Below are positions 50,414 to 58,918 of a stretch of 64,000 bases of DNA, in pieces. Origin of the DNA: Candidatus Deferrimicrobiaceae bacterium. GTDB lineage: Bacteria; Desulfobacterota; Deferrimicrobia; Deferrimicrobiales; Deferrimicrobiaceae. The notes beneath the pieces are model-generated. The model was not told where the DNA came from. It did no database searches and saw only the letters and a list, made by a program, of their open reading frames with translations. The position numbers were made by a program, and so were the translations under genes. Numbering within the stretch: position 1 is the first letter of the stretch; each line of letters begins with the position of its first letter. The stretch covers positions 368,471-432,470 of the forward strand of contig DASXVV010000014.1 in NCBI GenBank assembly GCA_036504035.1, given 5' to 3'.

Positions 50414-50428
50414 CATCTTGCCAAGATG
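50414..50428. repeat. Short palindrome upstream of the first cold-shock gene
   Basis: CATCTT-GCC-AAGATG lies 17 bases upstream of the -35 box of the cold-shock promoter and 11 bases after the sixA stop. It could be an operator or a remnant terminator without T-run. Confidence 0.3.
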
Positions 50429-50445
50429 TCGAATTGAAATATCGG

Positions 50446-50474
50446 TTGACAGGAAAGAACAGGCAGGGTACCTT
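50446..50474 (+). promoter_or_regulatory. Promoter of the first cold-shock gene
   Basis: TTGACA (50446-50451) and TACCTT (50469-50474) with 17-base spacing. The leader to the GTG start would be about 70 bases. Confidence 0.55.
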
Positions 50475-50548
50475 AGGAACAATTGTCGGACATCGGGTGG
50501 CAACGTCCGGGTGGCACGACAGTACATCAAGGTTTTGGAGGTAGTACA

Positions 50549-50752
50549 GTGGTTCAGGGAACGGTCAAGTGGTTCAACGATGCGAAGGGTTTCGGCTTCA
50601 TCTCCCAGGAGGGTGGTCCGGATGTTTTCGTCCATTTCTCCGCCATCCAGGGTGAAGGCTTCAAGTCGCTCAGCGAAGGCGAGCGGGTTGAATTCGAAAT
50701 CACCCAGGGCCCCAAGGGTCCTCAGGCGTCCAACGTCAACAAGGTGAGGTAA
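50549..50752 (+). CDS. Cold-shock protein (CspA family)
   Basis: A 67-residue single cold-shock domain. RNP1 is KGFGFISQE and RNP2 VFVHFSAI, preceded by GTVKWFNDA. It binds single-stranded RNA/DNA as an RNA chaperone. The start is a GTG at 50549: TTTTGGAGG lies eight bases upstream, and the family begins at this residue. A strong terminator follows. Confidence 0.96.
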   Translation: MVQGTVKWFNDAKGFGFISQEGGPDVFVHFSAIQGEGFKSLSEGERVEFEITQGPKGPQASNVNKVR

Positions 50753-50790
50753 AGCCGAGGCCTCATTGGCCTCGATATCTCGACCAAACC

Positions 50791-50825
50791 AGGCCCCGGC
50801 GGTTCATACCGCCGGGGCCTTTTTA
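50791..50825 (+). terminator. Rho-independent terminator of the cold-shock gene
   Basis: AGGCCCCGGCGGT pairs perfectly with ACCGCCGGGGCCT around the loop TCAT, followed by a T-run. Confidence 0.92.
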
Positions 50826-50844
50826 ATGCGAGGAAATTCAAGGC

Positions 50845-52023
50845 ATGGATCATCTGCCCGCCGCCGTCCTCGGGTTTCTGTTCGGGGCGATCTCCTGCTG
50901 GCTCGTCCTCCGGGGCGCGTCGCGCCGGGACGATGCGGCGCTGGCCCGGCTCTCGGAGGCGTCCGGCGCCTTTTTCACCCAGGCGCTGAAGAACAGCAAC
51001 GAAGCCTTCCTCCAGCTCGCCCGCACGTCGATGGAAGGATTTCACGAGCGTGCCCGCGGCGATCTCGACCTTCGGCGTCAGGCCGTGGACGACCTGGTGC
51101 GCCCGATCCGTGAATCGCTAGAGAAGGTCGACGTCCGGATCCGGGAGGTCGAGCTTGCACGCGTCTCCGCCTACTCCGGCCTGAACGAGCAGCTGCAATC
51201 GCTGGCCACCGCCCAGGCGCGGCTGCAGGGAGAAACCGGGAACCTGGTCAAGGCGCTGAGGGCTCCGCATACGCGGGGACGGTGGGGAGAAATCCAGCTC
51301 CGTCGGGTCGTCGAGATGGCGGGAATGGTCGAGCAGTGCGATTTCGTCCAGCAGGAAAGCGCCGGGACGGAAGACGGGGGACGGCTTCGGCCCGACATGA
51401 TCGTCAGACTCCCGAACGGCAGGGAGGTGATCATCGACGCCAAGGCGCCGCTCTCCGCCTATCTCGAGGCGCTGGAGGCGACAGACGAGGACGTCCGCCT
51501 GGCCCGGCTCAAGGAGCACGCGGCCCAGATCCGGCGGCACATGACCCAGCTTTCCTCGAAGTCCTACTGGGAGCAGTTCCCCAACGCGCCGGAGTTCGTC
51601 GTCCTCTTCCTGCCGGGCGAAGCGTTCTTCAGCACCGCGCTCGAACAGGATCCCTCGCTGATCGAATTCGGTGTCGACAAGCGGGTCATCCTCTCGACAC
51701 CCACCACGCTTATCGCCCTGCTTCGCGCCGTCGAGCACGGATGGCGCCAGGAGCGGGTGGCCGAGCACGCCGAGGCGATCACGGCGCTCGGCAAGGAGCT
51801 ATACGACCGTATCCGTGTGTTTTCCGAGCATTTCGGGGAATTGCGGAAAGGGCTCGAAAAAGCGGTTGACGGCTACAACAAGGCGGTCGGGACGCTCGAG
51901 AGCCGGGTGCTTGTCTCCGCCCGTAAATTCCGGGAGATGGATTCGGCCTCGACGGGGGAGATCAGCCCGCCGGGAACGATCGAGAAGCGGGCGAAACCCG
52001 CGCCCGCTTCGGACGAGGAATGA
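50845..52023 (+). CDS. rmuC: DNA recombination protein RmuC
   Basis: A 392-residue protein. A membrane anchor ([19 protein letters not shown]) opens it, a coiled-coil region covers about residues 30-140, and the RmuC nuclease-like core follows: [39 protein letters not shown], and [19 protein letters not shown]. These D and K residues are the PD-(D/E)xK-like site. In E. coli it limits inversions at short inverted repeats. Length is close to the family norm. Confidence 0.93.
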   Translation: MDHLPAAVLGFLFGAISCWLVLRGASRRDDAALARLSEASGAFFTQALKNSNEAFLQLARTSMEGFHERARGDLDLRRQAVDDLVRPIRESLEKVDVRIREVELARVSAYSGLNEQLQSLATAQARLQGETGNLVKALRAPHTRGRWGEIQLRRVVEMAGMVEQCDFVQQESAGTEDGGRLRPDMIVRLPNGREVIIDAKAPLSAYLEALEATDEDVRLARLKEHAAQIRRHMTQLSSKSYWEQFPNAPEFVVLFLPGEAFFSTALEQDPSLIEFGVDKRVILSTPTTLIALLRAVEHGWRQERVAEHAEAITALGKELYDRIRVFSEHFGELRKGLEKAVDGYNKAVGTLESRVLVSARKFREMDSASTGEISPPGTIEKRAKPAPASDEE

Positions 52024-52051
52024 AAAGGAAGTTTGCCTCTGCCGCCGGCCT

Positions 52052-53551
52052 CTAAGTCTGATTTCTTTTTTTCTTCAACGCATCCCCGATCCGGTCGCAT
52101 ATCGTTTCCATCACCTTGATGCGGGCGAACTGCTTGTCGTTGGCCTCCACCAGCGTCCAGGGGGCGATCTCGGTGCCGGTGTGGTCGATCATGTCGCAGG
52201 CAGCCATCTCATATTCCTTCCATTTCTTCCGGTTCCGCCAATCCTCTTCGGTCAGCTTGAATCGCTTGAATCCGGTCTGCTCGCGATCCTTGAAGCGTGA
52301 AAGCTGCTCGTCGTGCGTGATATGCACCCAGAACTTGACGACGACGGTCCGGTTGCGAATGAGCTGTTCCTCGAATTCGTTGATCTCGGAATAAGCGCGG
52401 ATCCAGTCCTGGGTGCGGCAGAATTTCTCGACGCGCTCGACGAGGACGCGGCCGTACCAGGAGCGGTCGAAGATGGCGATGTGACCCGCGCCCGGCAGGT
52501 TGCGCCAGAACCGCCAGAGGTAGGGCTGGTCGCGTTCCTCCTCGGTAGGCGCCGCGATCGGGATGACCCGGTATATGCGCGCGTCGAGCGCGCCGGTGAT
52601 TCTTCGGATCGCCCCGCCCTTGCCCGCGGCATCGGGGCCCTCGAAGACCGCGACCACCGAAATGTCCTTGAAGCGAGGATGCCGCGTGAGGAGGCTGAGC
52701 CTTTTCTGGTATTTCCCCAGCGACAGGGCGTAGCTCTTCTTTCCGAGCTTCTGCGCCATGTCGAGCGTGCCGAGGATGGAGAGTCGGTCCTCGGCCGGAA
52801 GGAGGGGAGGGGTGAGGGCCGGCGTCTGGGACGCGTCGGTCGCGTCGAGACGCTTGCGAATCGCATCCAGGATGGCCTTGCCGATGGTGAGATAGCGGTA
52901 GTTTGCGTCCGTCCCCTCGACGACGATCCAGGGGGAATCGAAGGTACTGGTCTGGCGCAGTGCCCGTTCGGAAACGCGTCGAAAGGTGTCGTAAAGCTTG
53001 AAGTGGCGCCATTCCACCTCGGTGACGCGCCATCGCGTCTCGGGTGAGCGCTCGAGCTTCTTCAGGCGCGCCTTCTGGGCATCCTTGGACAGGTGCAGCC
53101 AGAACTTGAGGACCAGGACGCCTTCGTCGGTCAGCATCTTCTCGAAGCGGACGATCCGTTCCATCGCCTGGTCGAGATCGGCGTTCTTGATGCGACCGAA
53201 CGCCCGGTCGACGATCGGGGAGTGGTACCAGGAGCCGACGAAGATCCCGATCTTTCCCTTGGGGGGGAGCTTGCGCCAGAAGCGCCACATGTAGGGGCGC
53301 TCCCGCTCCTCGTCGGTCGGATCGTCGAGCGCATGCGCCTGGATGTGGCGCGGGTCCATCCATTCGCTGAGCGTATTGACCGTCTCTCCCTTGCCTGCGC
53401 CCTCGACCCCGCTGACGAGGATGACGACGGGCATCTTCTTCGTGCGGAGGAGGTCTGCCTGCGCCTGCAGCAACGCCTCACGGAGGGGGGGGACTTCCTT
53501 CCTGTAGGCGGATTTGTCGATCTTGTGCCCCAGCTCGGCGGATTCGAACAA
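52052..53551 (-). CDS. pap: Polyphosphate:AMP phosphotransferase (two-domain PPK2)
   Basis: A 499-residue protein built from two PPK2 domains, the arrangement of Pap enzymes. Walker A-like motifs are SGVEGAGKGETVNTLSEWMD (residues about 45-64) and FEGPDAAGKGGAIRRI (about 309-324). Each has the Walker B-type EERERPYMWRFWRKLP or EERDQPYLWRFWRNLP, and the 'lid' segments GSWYHSPIVDRAF and RSWYGRVLVERVE. It makes ADP from AMP and polyphosphate. A TTG start is used: GGGAGAG is seven bases upstream and the gene begins four bases after the trxB stop. Confidence 0.94.
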   Translation of the reverse strand: MFESAELGHKIDKSAYRKEVPPLREALLQAQADLLRTKKMPVVILVSGVEGAGKGETVNTLSEWMDPRHIQAHALDDPTDEERERPYMWRFWRKLPPKGKIGIFVGSWYHSPIVDRAFGRIKNADLDQAMERIVRFEKMLTDEGVLVLKFWLHLSKDAQKARLKKLERSPETRWRVTEVEWRHFKLYDTFRRVSERALRQTSTFDSPWIVVEGTDANYRYLTIGKAILDAIRKRLDATDASQTPALTPPLLPAEDRLSILGTLDMAQKLGKKSYALSLGKYQKRLSLLTRHPRFKDISVVAVFEGPDAAGKGGAIRRITGALDARIYRVIPIAAPTEEERDQPYLWRFWRNLPGAGHIAIFDRSWYGRVLVERVEKFCRTQDWIRAYSEINEFEEQLIRNRTVVVKFWVHITHDEQLSRFKDREQTGFKRFKLTEEDWRNRKKWKEYEMAACDMIDHTGTEIAPWTLVEANDKQFARIKVMETICDRIGDALKKKRNQT

Positions 53552-53555
53552 TTGA

Positions 53556-54482
53556 TCACTCTCCCAACGATTCGAGAAAACGCTCTGTGTCGATCGCAGC
53601 CCGGCAGCCGGCGCCCGCCGCCGTGATCGCCTGCTTGTAAACGGGGTCGTGGACGTCGCCCGCGGCGAACACCCCGGGGACGCTGGTCTTCGACCCGTCG
53701 CGAACGAGGATGTAGCCGTTGGGATCGAGGTCGAGCTGCCCCTCGAAAGGGGCCGTGTTCGGGTTGTGCCCGATCGCGACGAAGACGCCGTCCATGGGGA
53801 GGATCGATTCCTCGCCCGTCTTGACGTTCCGGGTGCGGATGGCGGTTACGTCGTTCTTGTCCATGTCGAGGATCTCGGTGATGACCGTGTTCCAGAGGAA
53901 AGAGATCTTTTCGTTCTTGAGCGCATGGTCGATCATGATCTTCGAGGCGCGAAGCTGTTCGCGGCGGTGGATGATGGTGACCCTGGCGGCGAAGCGGGTC
54001 AGGAAGATCGCTTCCTCGACCGCGGTGTCGCCGCCGCCGACGACCGCAACCTGCCTGCCCCGATAAAAGGCGCCGTCGCAGGTCGCGCAGGTCGAGACGC
54101 CGCGCCCCATGAGAAGGCGCTCCGATTCGAGTCCCAGGAGACGCGCCGAGGCGCCTGTGGCTACGATCAGCGTTTTCGCCTCGTAGCGGTTGTCGTCGGT
54201 GACGATTGCGAAAGGCCGCTGCGACAGATCGACCGAGACCACCCGCTCGGCCCGGTAATCGGCGCCGAAGCGCTGCGCCTGCTGCTTGATCCGCTCGACG
54301 AGGTCGGGGCCCATGATCCCATCAGGGAATCCGGGAAAATTCTCGACTTCCGTCGTGATGGTTAACTGGCCGCCGGGTTCCAGCCCCTCGAGGACGATCG
54401 GGGACAGGCCGGCCCGGGCGGAGTAGACGGCGGCAGTCGATCCGGCGCATCCGGATCCGAGAATGATGACTTTATGGGGCAT
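53556..54482 (-). CDS. trxB: Thioredoxin reductase
   Basis: A 308-residue flavoprotein. The FAD motif is VIILGSGCAGSTAAVYSARAG at the start, the redox pair CATC in STCATCDGAFYRG at about residues 132-144, the NADPH-binding motif VAVVGGGDTAVEEA with HRR for phosphate, and the C-terminal VPGVFAAGDVHDPVYKQA. It reduces thioredoxin with NADPH. ATG at 54482 is chosen because the FAD motif normally begins a few residues in; the frame is open 15 codons further. It forms an operon with pap. Confidence 0.95.
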   Translation of the reverse strand: MPHKVIILGSGCAGSTAAVYSARAGLSPIVLEGLEPGGQLTITTEVENFPGFPDGIMGPDLVERIKQQAQRFGADYRAERVVSVDLSQRPFAIVTDDNRYEAKTLIVATGASARLLGLESERLLMGRGVSTCATCDGAFYRGRQVAVVGGGDTAVEEAIFLTRFAARVTIIHRREQLRASKIMIDHALKNEKISFLWNTVITEILDMDKNDVTAIRTRNVKTGEESILPMDGVFVAIGHNPNTAPFEGQLDLDPNGYILVRDGSKTSVPGVFAAGDVHDPVYKQAITAAGAGCRAAIDTERFLESLGE

Positions 54483-54549
54483 ATACGGGGAATCCTCCCG
54501 AATAGTAGTAGGATTAACCAGCGACAATCATATCCGAGGAGGCGCCCCC

Positions 54550-55653
54550 ATGGTGCAGAAACCATCCCGCCCCGCCGACTCCGATCAGGTTCCCTTCCCT
54601 GCCGTATCGGTGGCGCTCCTCCGCTGGTTTTCCAAAAACGCCCGAAGGATGGATTGGCGCGAAACCTCCGACCCGTATCGGATCTGGCTCTCCGAGATCA
54701 TGCTGCAGCAGACGCAGGTCTCGACCGTCCTGCCCTATTATCGCCGGTTCCTCGAATCATTTCCCGATGTGGGTTCGCTCGCCGATGCGCCGGAAGACAC
54801 GGTGATGAAATGCTGGGAGGGGCTCGGCTACTATTCCCGTGCGCGCAACTTGCACCGTTGCGCCGCCGACGTCGTTCGCGAGCATGGCGGGATGTTCCCG
54901 GCGGATGCAGAGAGCCTCGAGTCGCTTCCCGGAATCGGCCGATCGACGGCAGGCGCGATCGCAGCGATCGCCTTCGGAATAGATGCGCCGATCCTCGACG
55001 GCAACGTCAAGCGCGTCGTCGCCCGTTTGGCCGCCATCGCGGGCGACGTCTCGAGAAGCGAAGTGCAGGAGCGGATGTGGGCTGTCTCCCGGCAACTTGT
55101 GGTTCCCGGGAAGGGGCGAGACATCGCGCTCGCCCTGATGGATCTCGGGGCGCTTGTCTGTACGCCAAGGAAGCCCCGGTGCGGGGAGTGCCCTTTGGCC
55201 GGGTGGTGCCGGGCGTGCGCCGAGGGAACCCCGGCAGCTTATCCCGAAAAAGGGAAGCGTAAAGAGCGGCCGTTGCGGGAGGCGGTCGCGGTCGTGATCG
55301 AGGATCGCACGGGAAGGTTCCTGATCCGCCGGAGGCCTCGGGCCGGACTTCTCGGGGGATTGTGGGAATTTCCCGGGGTCTTTCTCGAGGGAGGCGAGTC
55401 TCAGGAGTCGGCGTTGCTGCGGTGGGGACTGGATGCCGGCATTCCCTGTTTGTTCCCGGAAGCCCGTTTCGCGACGGTCCGCCAGGCATTCACCCATTTC
55501 GGCCTGAGGCTCCACGCGTGGCGATGCCGGGCCGCATCCGTCGTTCCCGAAGACGCGGGAATATGGACCGCCCGGGAATATCTTTCGCAACACGCCTTCC
55601 CGCGCGCGCATCAGACTATCATCAGCAAGATCTACGAGGAGGCGGGTCCATGA
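54550..55653 (+). CDS. mutY: Adenine DNA glycosylase MutY
   Basis: A 367-residue protein. The helix-hairpin-helix and catalytic region is EIMLQQTQVSTVLPYY (catalytic Glu) with LPGIGRSTAGAIAAIAFG and LDGNVKRVVARL (catalytic Asp). The 4Fe-4S loop is CTPRKPRCGECPLAGWC (C-x6-C-x2-C-x5-C). The C-terminal Nudix-like domain recognises 8-oxoG (RRRPRAGLLGGLWEFPG). It removes A mispaired with 8-oxoG. GAGGAGG precedes the ATG. It is divergent from trxB. Confidence 0.96.
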   Translation: MVQKPSRPADSDQVPFPAVSVALLRWFSKNARRMDWRETSDPYRIWLSEIMLQQTQVSTVLPYYRRFLESFPDVGSLADAPEDTVMKCWEGLGYYSRARNLHRCAADVVREHGGMFPADAESLESLPGIGRSTAGAIAAIAFGIDAPILDGNVKRVVARLAAIAGDVSRSEVQERMWAVSRQLVVPGKGRDIALALMDLGALVCTPRKPRCGECPLAGWCRACAEGTPAAYPEKGKRKERPLREAVAVVIEDRTGRFLIRRRPRAGLLGGLWEFPGVFLEGGESQESALLRWGLDAGIPCLFPEARFATVRQAFTHFGLRLHAWRCRAASVVPEDAGIWTAREYLSQHAFPRAHQTIISKIYEEAGP

Positions 55654-56021
55654 ACATGGCCGATCGGTTTCAACCGGGGGGGAAGGGCGTTATCGCCACT
55701 GCGTCGCGGGACGGCGTTCCGAACACGGCGATCTACGCGGCTCCCCACGTCATCGATGAATCGACGGTCGCCTGGGGGATGACTTCCGGGCGGACACATG
55801 CAAATCTCGTCGAAAACCCGAACGCGGCATACCTCTACATGGCGCCCGGAGACGGCAACCGCGGGCTCCGGATGACGCTGTCGCTGAAGGAAATCCTTGA
55901 GAACGACCCGATGCTTCACGCCATCCGCGAGCGGACGCGCGACGCGGTTTCCCACGAGGCGGGCGATTCGATCCGATACGTGGCCTATTTCCACGTGGTC
56001 GAGATCCGGCCGCTCGTCTAG
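55650..56021 (+). CDS. Pyridoxamine 5'-phosphate oxidase family protein
   Basis: A 123-residue split-barrel flavin-binding-like protein. KGVIATASRDGVPNTAIYAAPHVID at the start is the family signature, with NPNAAYLYMAPG in the middle. It is much shorter than true PdxH, so a role in FMN or F420/heme binding rather than vitamin B6 synthesis is likely. The start overlaps the mutY stop by four bases, with GAGGAGG upstream. Confidence 0.82.
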   Translation: MNMADRFQPGGKGVIATASRDGVPNTAIYAAPHVIDESTVAWGMTSGRTHANLVENPNAAYLYMAPGDGNRGLRMTLSLKEILENDPMLHAIRERTRDAVSHEAGDSIRYVAYFHVVEIRPLV

Positions 56022-56050
56022 CCTTGGCAAAAATACCGGGAGGTCTCGAG

Positions 56051-56539
56051 ATGACGCGGTCAGGCAAGCGGGTGAGCGAATCAACGACCGTCCTGGTCCA
56101 GGTGATGAGCCAGATGGACGCCAACCTGGCCGGCAACGTGCACGGCGGCAACATCATGAAGCTCGCCGACACTGCTGCCGGCGTCGCCGCGATGCGCCAT
56201 GCGGGCGGAAACGTGGTCACCGCCTCGGTCGACCGGTTCGATTTCCACGCGCCCATCTACATCGGCAACATCGTCACGCTCAAGGCTTCGCTCAATCACG
56301 CGGGGCGCACCTCGATGGAAGTGGGCGTTCGGGTCGAGGCCGAGGACATGTTCAGCGGTAAAAGGACCCACACCAATTCCTGTTACTTCACGATGGTGGC
56401 CCTCGACCCGGTGGGGCAGCCGACCGAGGTCCCGTTCCTGATCCCCGAGACCGAGGACGATCACCGGAGGGCGGATGCGGCCCGGGCCCGGGTCGCCAAT
56501 CGGAAAAAACAGATCCCTGATCACCCCGGCGAGGCATGA
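56051..56539 (+). CDS. Acyl-CoA thioesterase (hotdog fold, YciA/BACH-like)
   Basis: A 162-residue protein. The catalytic motif is GNVHGGNIMKLADTAAGVAA at about residues 28-47 (Asp within the helix). The lid and strand motifs VTASVDRFDFHAPIYIGNIVTLKASLNH and KRTHTNSCYFTMVALD are typical of the acyl-CoA hydrolase branch. It cleaves acyl-CoA to free acid and CoA. GGGAGGT precedes the ATG at 56051; a TTG at 56024 is less likely. Confidence 0.9.
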   Translation: MTRSGKRVSESTTVLVQVMSQMDANLAGNVHGGNIMKLADTAAGVAAMRHAGGNVVTASVDRFDFHAPIYIGNIVTLKASLNHAGRTSMEVGVRVEAEDMFSGKRTHTNSCYFTMVALDPVGQPTEVPFLIPETEDDHRRADAARARVANRKKQIPDHPGEA

Positions 56540-56575
56540 ATCGCGGGAAGTCCTCTCCGAGAAAGTGAATATATT

Positions 56576-56603
56576 AGGGATATTATGGTAAATAAATATC
56601 CCT
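56576..56603. repeat. Inverted repeat in the AT-rich spacer before the second cold-shock gene
   Basis: AGGGATATT (56576-56584) is complementary to AATATCCCT (56595-56603) around a 10-base loop. It may be a weak terminator for the thioesterase gene or an operator. The rest of 56540-56807 is AT-rich leader sequence with a possible TATACC box near 56695 and no gene. Confidence 0.4.
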
Positions 56604-56807
56604 CCCCGGATTATCCATCCTCTTCTAATCCCTAATCAAGTTTGAAAACAATGATTTATGAATGCCTGAAAGTGGGCAAACCTTTTGCATACAGTATACC
56701 GTTGCTCGGTTGTACGCCGAGTCCGATGATTTTCCGACGCCTTTCGCATCCGGCGATCAGGCGATCACGCACGGCCCGGCAGGCCGCACCGAAAAGGAGA
56801 GCAGGGC

Positions 56808-57008
56808 ATGGCTAACGGAACGGTAAAATGGTTCAACGATGCAAAGGGCTTCGGCTTCATCACGGAAGAGACAGGCGAGGATGTCTTCGTCCATTTCAGC
56901 GAGATCCAGGGCGAGGGCTATCGGTCGCTGGCCGAAGGGCAGGCTGTCGAGTTCGAGATCACCAGCGGCCCCAAGGGAAAGAAGGCGGCAAACGTCCGGA
57001 AACTTTAG
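56808..57008 (+). CDS. Cold-shock protein (CspA family), second copy
   Basis: A 66-residue cold-shock domain with RNP1 KGFGFITEE and RNP2 [17 protein letters not shown] at the start. It differs from the copy at 50549 in the middle and C-terminus ([11 protein letters not shown]). It uses ATG with AAAAGGAGAG upstream and probably has a long leader, as cold-regulated csp genes do. A terminator follows. Confidence 0.96.
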   Translation: MANGTVKWFNDAKGFGFITEETGEDVFVHFSEIQGEGYRSLAEGQAVEFEITSGPKGKKAANVRKL

Positions 57009-57036
57009 GGCTTCTATACCATAGCCGCTCGAAAGG

Positions 57037-57073
57037 AAAACCGGCGCCCTTCTGCCACAGGGTGCCGGTTTTT
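57037..57073 (+). terminator. Rho-independent terminator of the second cold-shock gene
   Basis: AAAACCGGCGCCC pairs with GGGTGCCGGTTTT (one G-T pair) around a loop of ten bases, followed by more T. Confidence 0.88.
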
Positions 57074-57105
57074 ATATTTGCGCTTCCCGAAAGAAAGCCA
57101 AAAAT

Positions 57106-57705
57106 CTAGGGGGTCAGTTTCAGTTCGGAAAGAACCGCTCCGATCTGTTCAAGTGTTTCCGCCTCCGTGCCCGAATTGTCGATGACGTGGTCTGATCTTC
57201 GCGCCTTCTCGGCCGTATCCATCTGTGCGTCGATCCTTCGACAAGCTTCTTCGGCCGTGATGTCGTCCCGGGCGAGGATGCGTCGCAACTGGGTCTCCCG
57301 GTCGCAATAGACGCAGATAACCGCCTCGAAGAGAAACGCTCGCCTGTTTTCATGGAGAAGCGGAATTTCGACGACGGCCGCGGCGTAGCGTTCAGCTTCA
57401 AGGGCCGCCAGCGCTGCCTCGATGCCTTCCCTGATCCGGGGATGGGTGATCGCCTCGAGCTCGGCCCGGCGGACCGGGTCCGAAAATACAAGCGTTCCCA
57501 GCTTCTTCCGGTCGATCCGCCCGTCGGCCGTCAAAATGCTTTTTCCGAAGGCGGCGACAATCTCCCCATGGCACGCCGTGCCGGGCTCCACGACCTCGCG
57601 GGCGATCCTGTCCGCGTCCACGACCGGCAACCCGAACTCGGAAAGGATCCGCGCCACGGTGCTCTTGCCCGTGCCGATGCCGCCTGTCAAGCCGATGATT
57701 CGCAT
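57106..57705 (-). CDS. coaE: Dephospho-CoA kinase
   Basis: A 199-residue kinase. The P-loop is IIGLTGGIGTGKSTVARIL at the start, with DADRIAREVVEPG, the CoA-binding helix and the lid RRILARDDITAEEACRRI. It catalyses the last step of CoA synthesis. ATG at 57705 starts the family motif; in-frame extension upstream is not conserved. An extended -10 box lies seven bases before it and no ribosome-binding site is visible. Confidence 0.95.
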   Translation of the reverse strand: MRIIGLTGGIGTGKSTVARILSEFGLPVVDADRIAREVVEPGTACHGEIVAAFGKSILTADGRIDRKKLGTLVFSDPVRRAELEAITHPRIREGIEAALAALEAERYAAAVVEIPLLHENRRAFLFEAVICVYCDRETQLRRILARDDITAEEACRRIDAQMDTAEKARRSDHVIDNSGTEAETLEQIGAVLSELKLTP

Positions 57706-57712
57706 CGCGCGA

Positions 57713-57721
57713 ATTATATCA
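57713..57721 (-). promoter_or_regulatory. Extended -10 box 7 bases before coaE
   Basis: On the minus strand the sequence is TGATATAAT (TGn followed by consensus TATAAT), ending seven bases before the coaE ATG. This points to a leaderless message. Confidence 0.5.
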
Positions 57722-57832
57722 TGCGCCCCTCCGGCCCTATTCCTGCCGGTCGTTGACAAACCGAAGGGCCCGATGCTACGGTCGAAAGACCCCCAGGCAT
57801 CATGCCCGGACAGCCCGAGAGGAGACTCCCCG

Positions 57833-58153
57833 ATGGCGGAAACCACCGTCAAGGGCTTTTTCGATGCGCTCGAAGGAAAGCTGGCCAAGGACCCGTCGCG
57901 CCTGGCCGGCATGACTTCCGTCTTCCAGTTTCGGGTCGGTGAGGCGGGCTACCACGTCGACGTGGCCGATGGCAGGCCGACCGTTTCTGAAGGCGTCGCC
58001 GCTTCCCCGGATTGCGTGGTCACCGTGTCCGAGGCCGACTTCCTCGACCTCCTTTCGGGGAAGCTCAACGGCCAGCTTGCCTTCATGATGGGCAAGCTCA
58101 AGGTCGCGGGTGATATGGGTCTGGCGCTCAAGTTCGCGTCGTTCCTGAAATAG
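57833..58153 (+). CDS. SCP2 sterol-binding-domain protein
   Basis: A 106-residue protein consisting of a single SCP2-like lipid-binding domain: VFQFRVGEAGYHVDVADGRP, DCVVTVSEADFLDLLSGKLN and AFMMGKLKVAGDMGLALKFASFL. Such stand-alone bacterial proteins bind hydrophobic ligands; function is unknown. GAGAGGAGAC lies nine bases upstream. It begins the transcription unit that may continue into cobB, which starts 15 bases later. Confidence 0.9.
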   Translation: MAETTVKGFFDALEGKLAKDPSRLAGMTSVFQFRVGEAGYHVDVADGRPTVSEGVAASPDCVVTVSEADFLDLLSGKLNGQLAFMMGKLKVAGDMGLALKFASFLK

Positions 58154-58168
58154 CAGGTCGTCGGGGGC

Positions 58169-58918
58169 GTGGATGCGGCCCGGAAGGATGAGATCGCCGA
58201 GGCGGCATCCCGCATCCGCGCGGCGGGAAGCACTGTCGCAGCGTTGACCGGCGCGGGCATTTCCGTCGAAAGCGGCATCCCGGCGTTCCGGGGGACCCAG
58301 GGGCTATGGGATCGATTCGATCCGATGGAATACGCCACGATCGAGGCCTTTTCCGCCGATCCCGGAAAAGCATGGAGGATGTTCGCCGAGCTGCTGTCCC
58401 TCCTCCTGTCTGCGGAACCCAACAGCGCCCACCGGGGACTTTCCGTGCTCGAGCAGACCGGGCGGCTCAAGTCGGTGATCACGCAGAATGTCGACGGACT
58501 GCACCAGGCGGCCGGTTCGAGAGAAGTGATCGAGTATCATGGCAGCGTTCGCGAGCTCGTCTGCCTCTCGTGCTGGAACCGGTATCCGCTCGGACGCTGG
58601 AAGCCCGGGGATCCGCCCCCACGCTGCAGTTGCGGGACGATCCTCAAGCCCGACATCGTCTTGTTCGGCGAACCGATTCCATGGGGTGCCCAGGCGGCGG
58701 CGGAAGCCGAGGCCAAGGTGTGCGGCGCGCTGCTGGTGATCGGCACGTCGGCCCAAGTCTACCCGGCGTGCGAATTGCCGGAGATCGCCCGGGAACACGG
58801 GGCGGTTGTCATCGAGATCAACACAGAGGAAACGCCGCTGACCCGTTCCATCACCGATCTGTTCCTGAAAGGCAAGGCGACCGAAGTCGTCCCCCTGCTC
58901 GTGGGCGCCCTCCGATGA
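58169..58918 (+). CDS. cobB: NAD-dependent protein deacylase (Sir2 family)
   Basis: A 249-residue protein. The NAD site is ALTGAGISVESGIPAFRG at residues about 25-42, the catalytic motif VITQNVDGLHQ with H in EYHGSV, and the zinc-binding cysteines in CLSCWN and CSCGTILKPDIVLFGE. The last domain is LLVIGTSAQVYPA. It removes acyl groups from lysines. GTG start with GGGGG upstream. Its stop overlaps the ispG start. Confidence 0.92.
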   Translation: MDAARKDEIAEAASRIRAAGSTVAALTGAGISVESGIPAFRGTQGLWDRFDPMEYATIEAFSADPGKAWRMFAELLSLLLSAEPNSAHRGLSVLEQTGRLKSVITQNVDGLHQAAGSREVIEYHGSVRELVCLSCWNRYPLGRWKPGDPPPRCSCGTILKPDIVLFGEPIPWGAQAAAEAEAKVCGALLVIGTSAQVYPACELPEIAREHGAVVIEINTEETPLTRSITDLFLKGKATEVVPLLVGALR

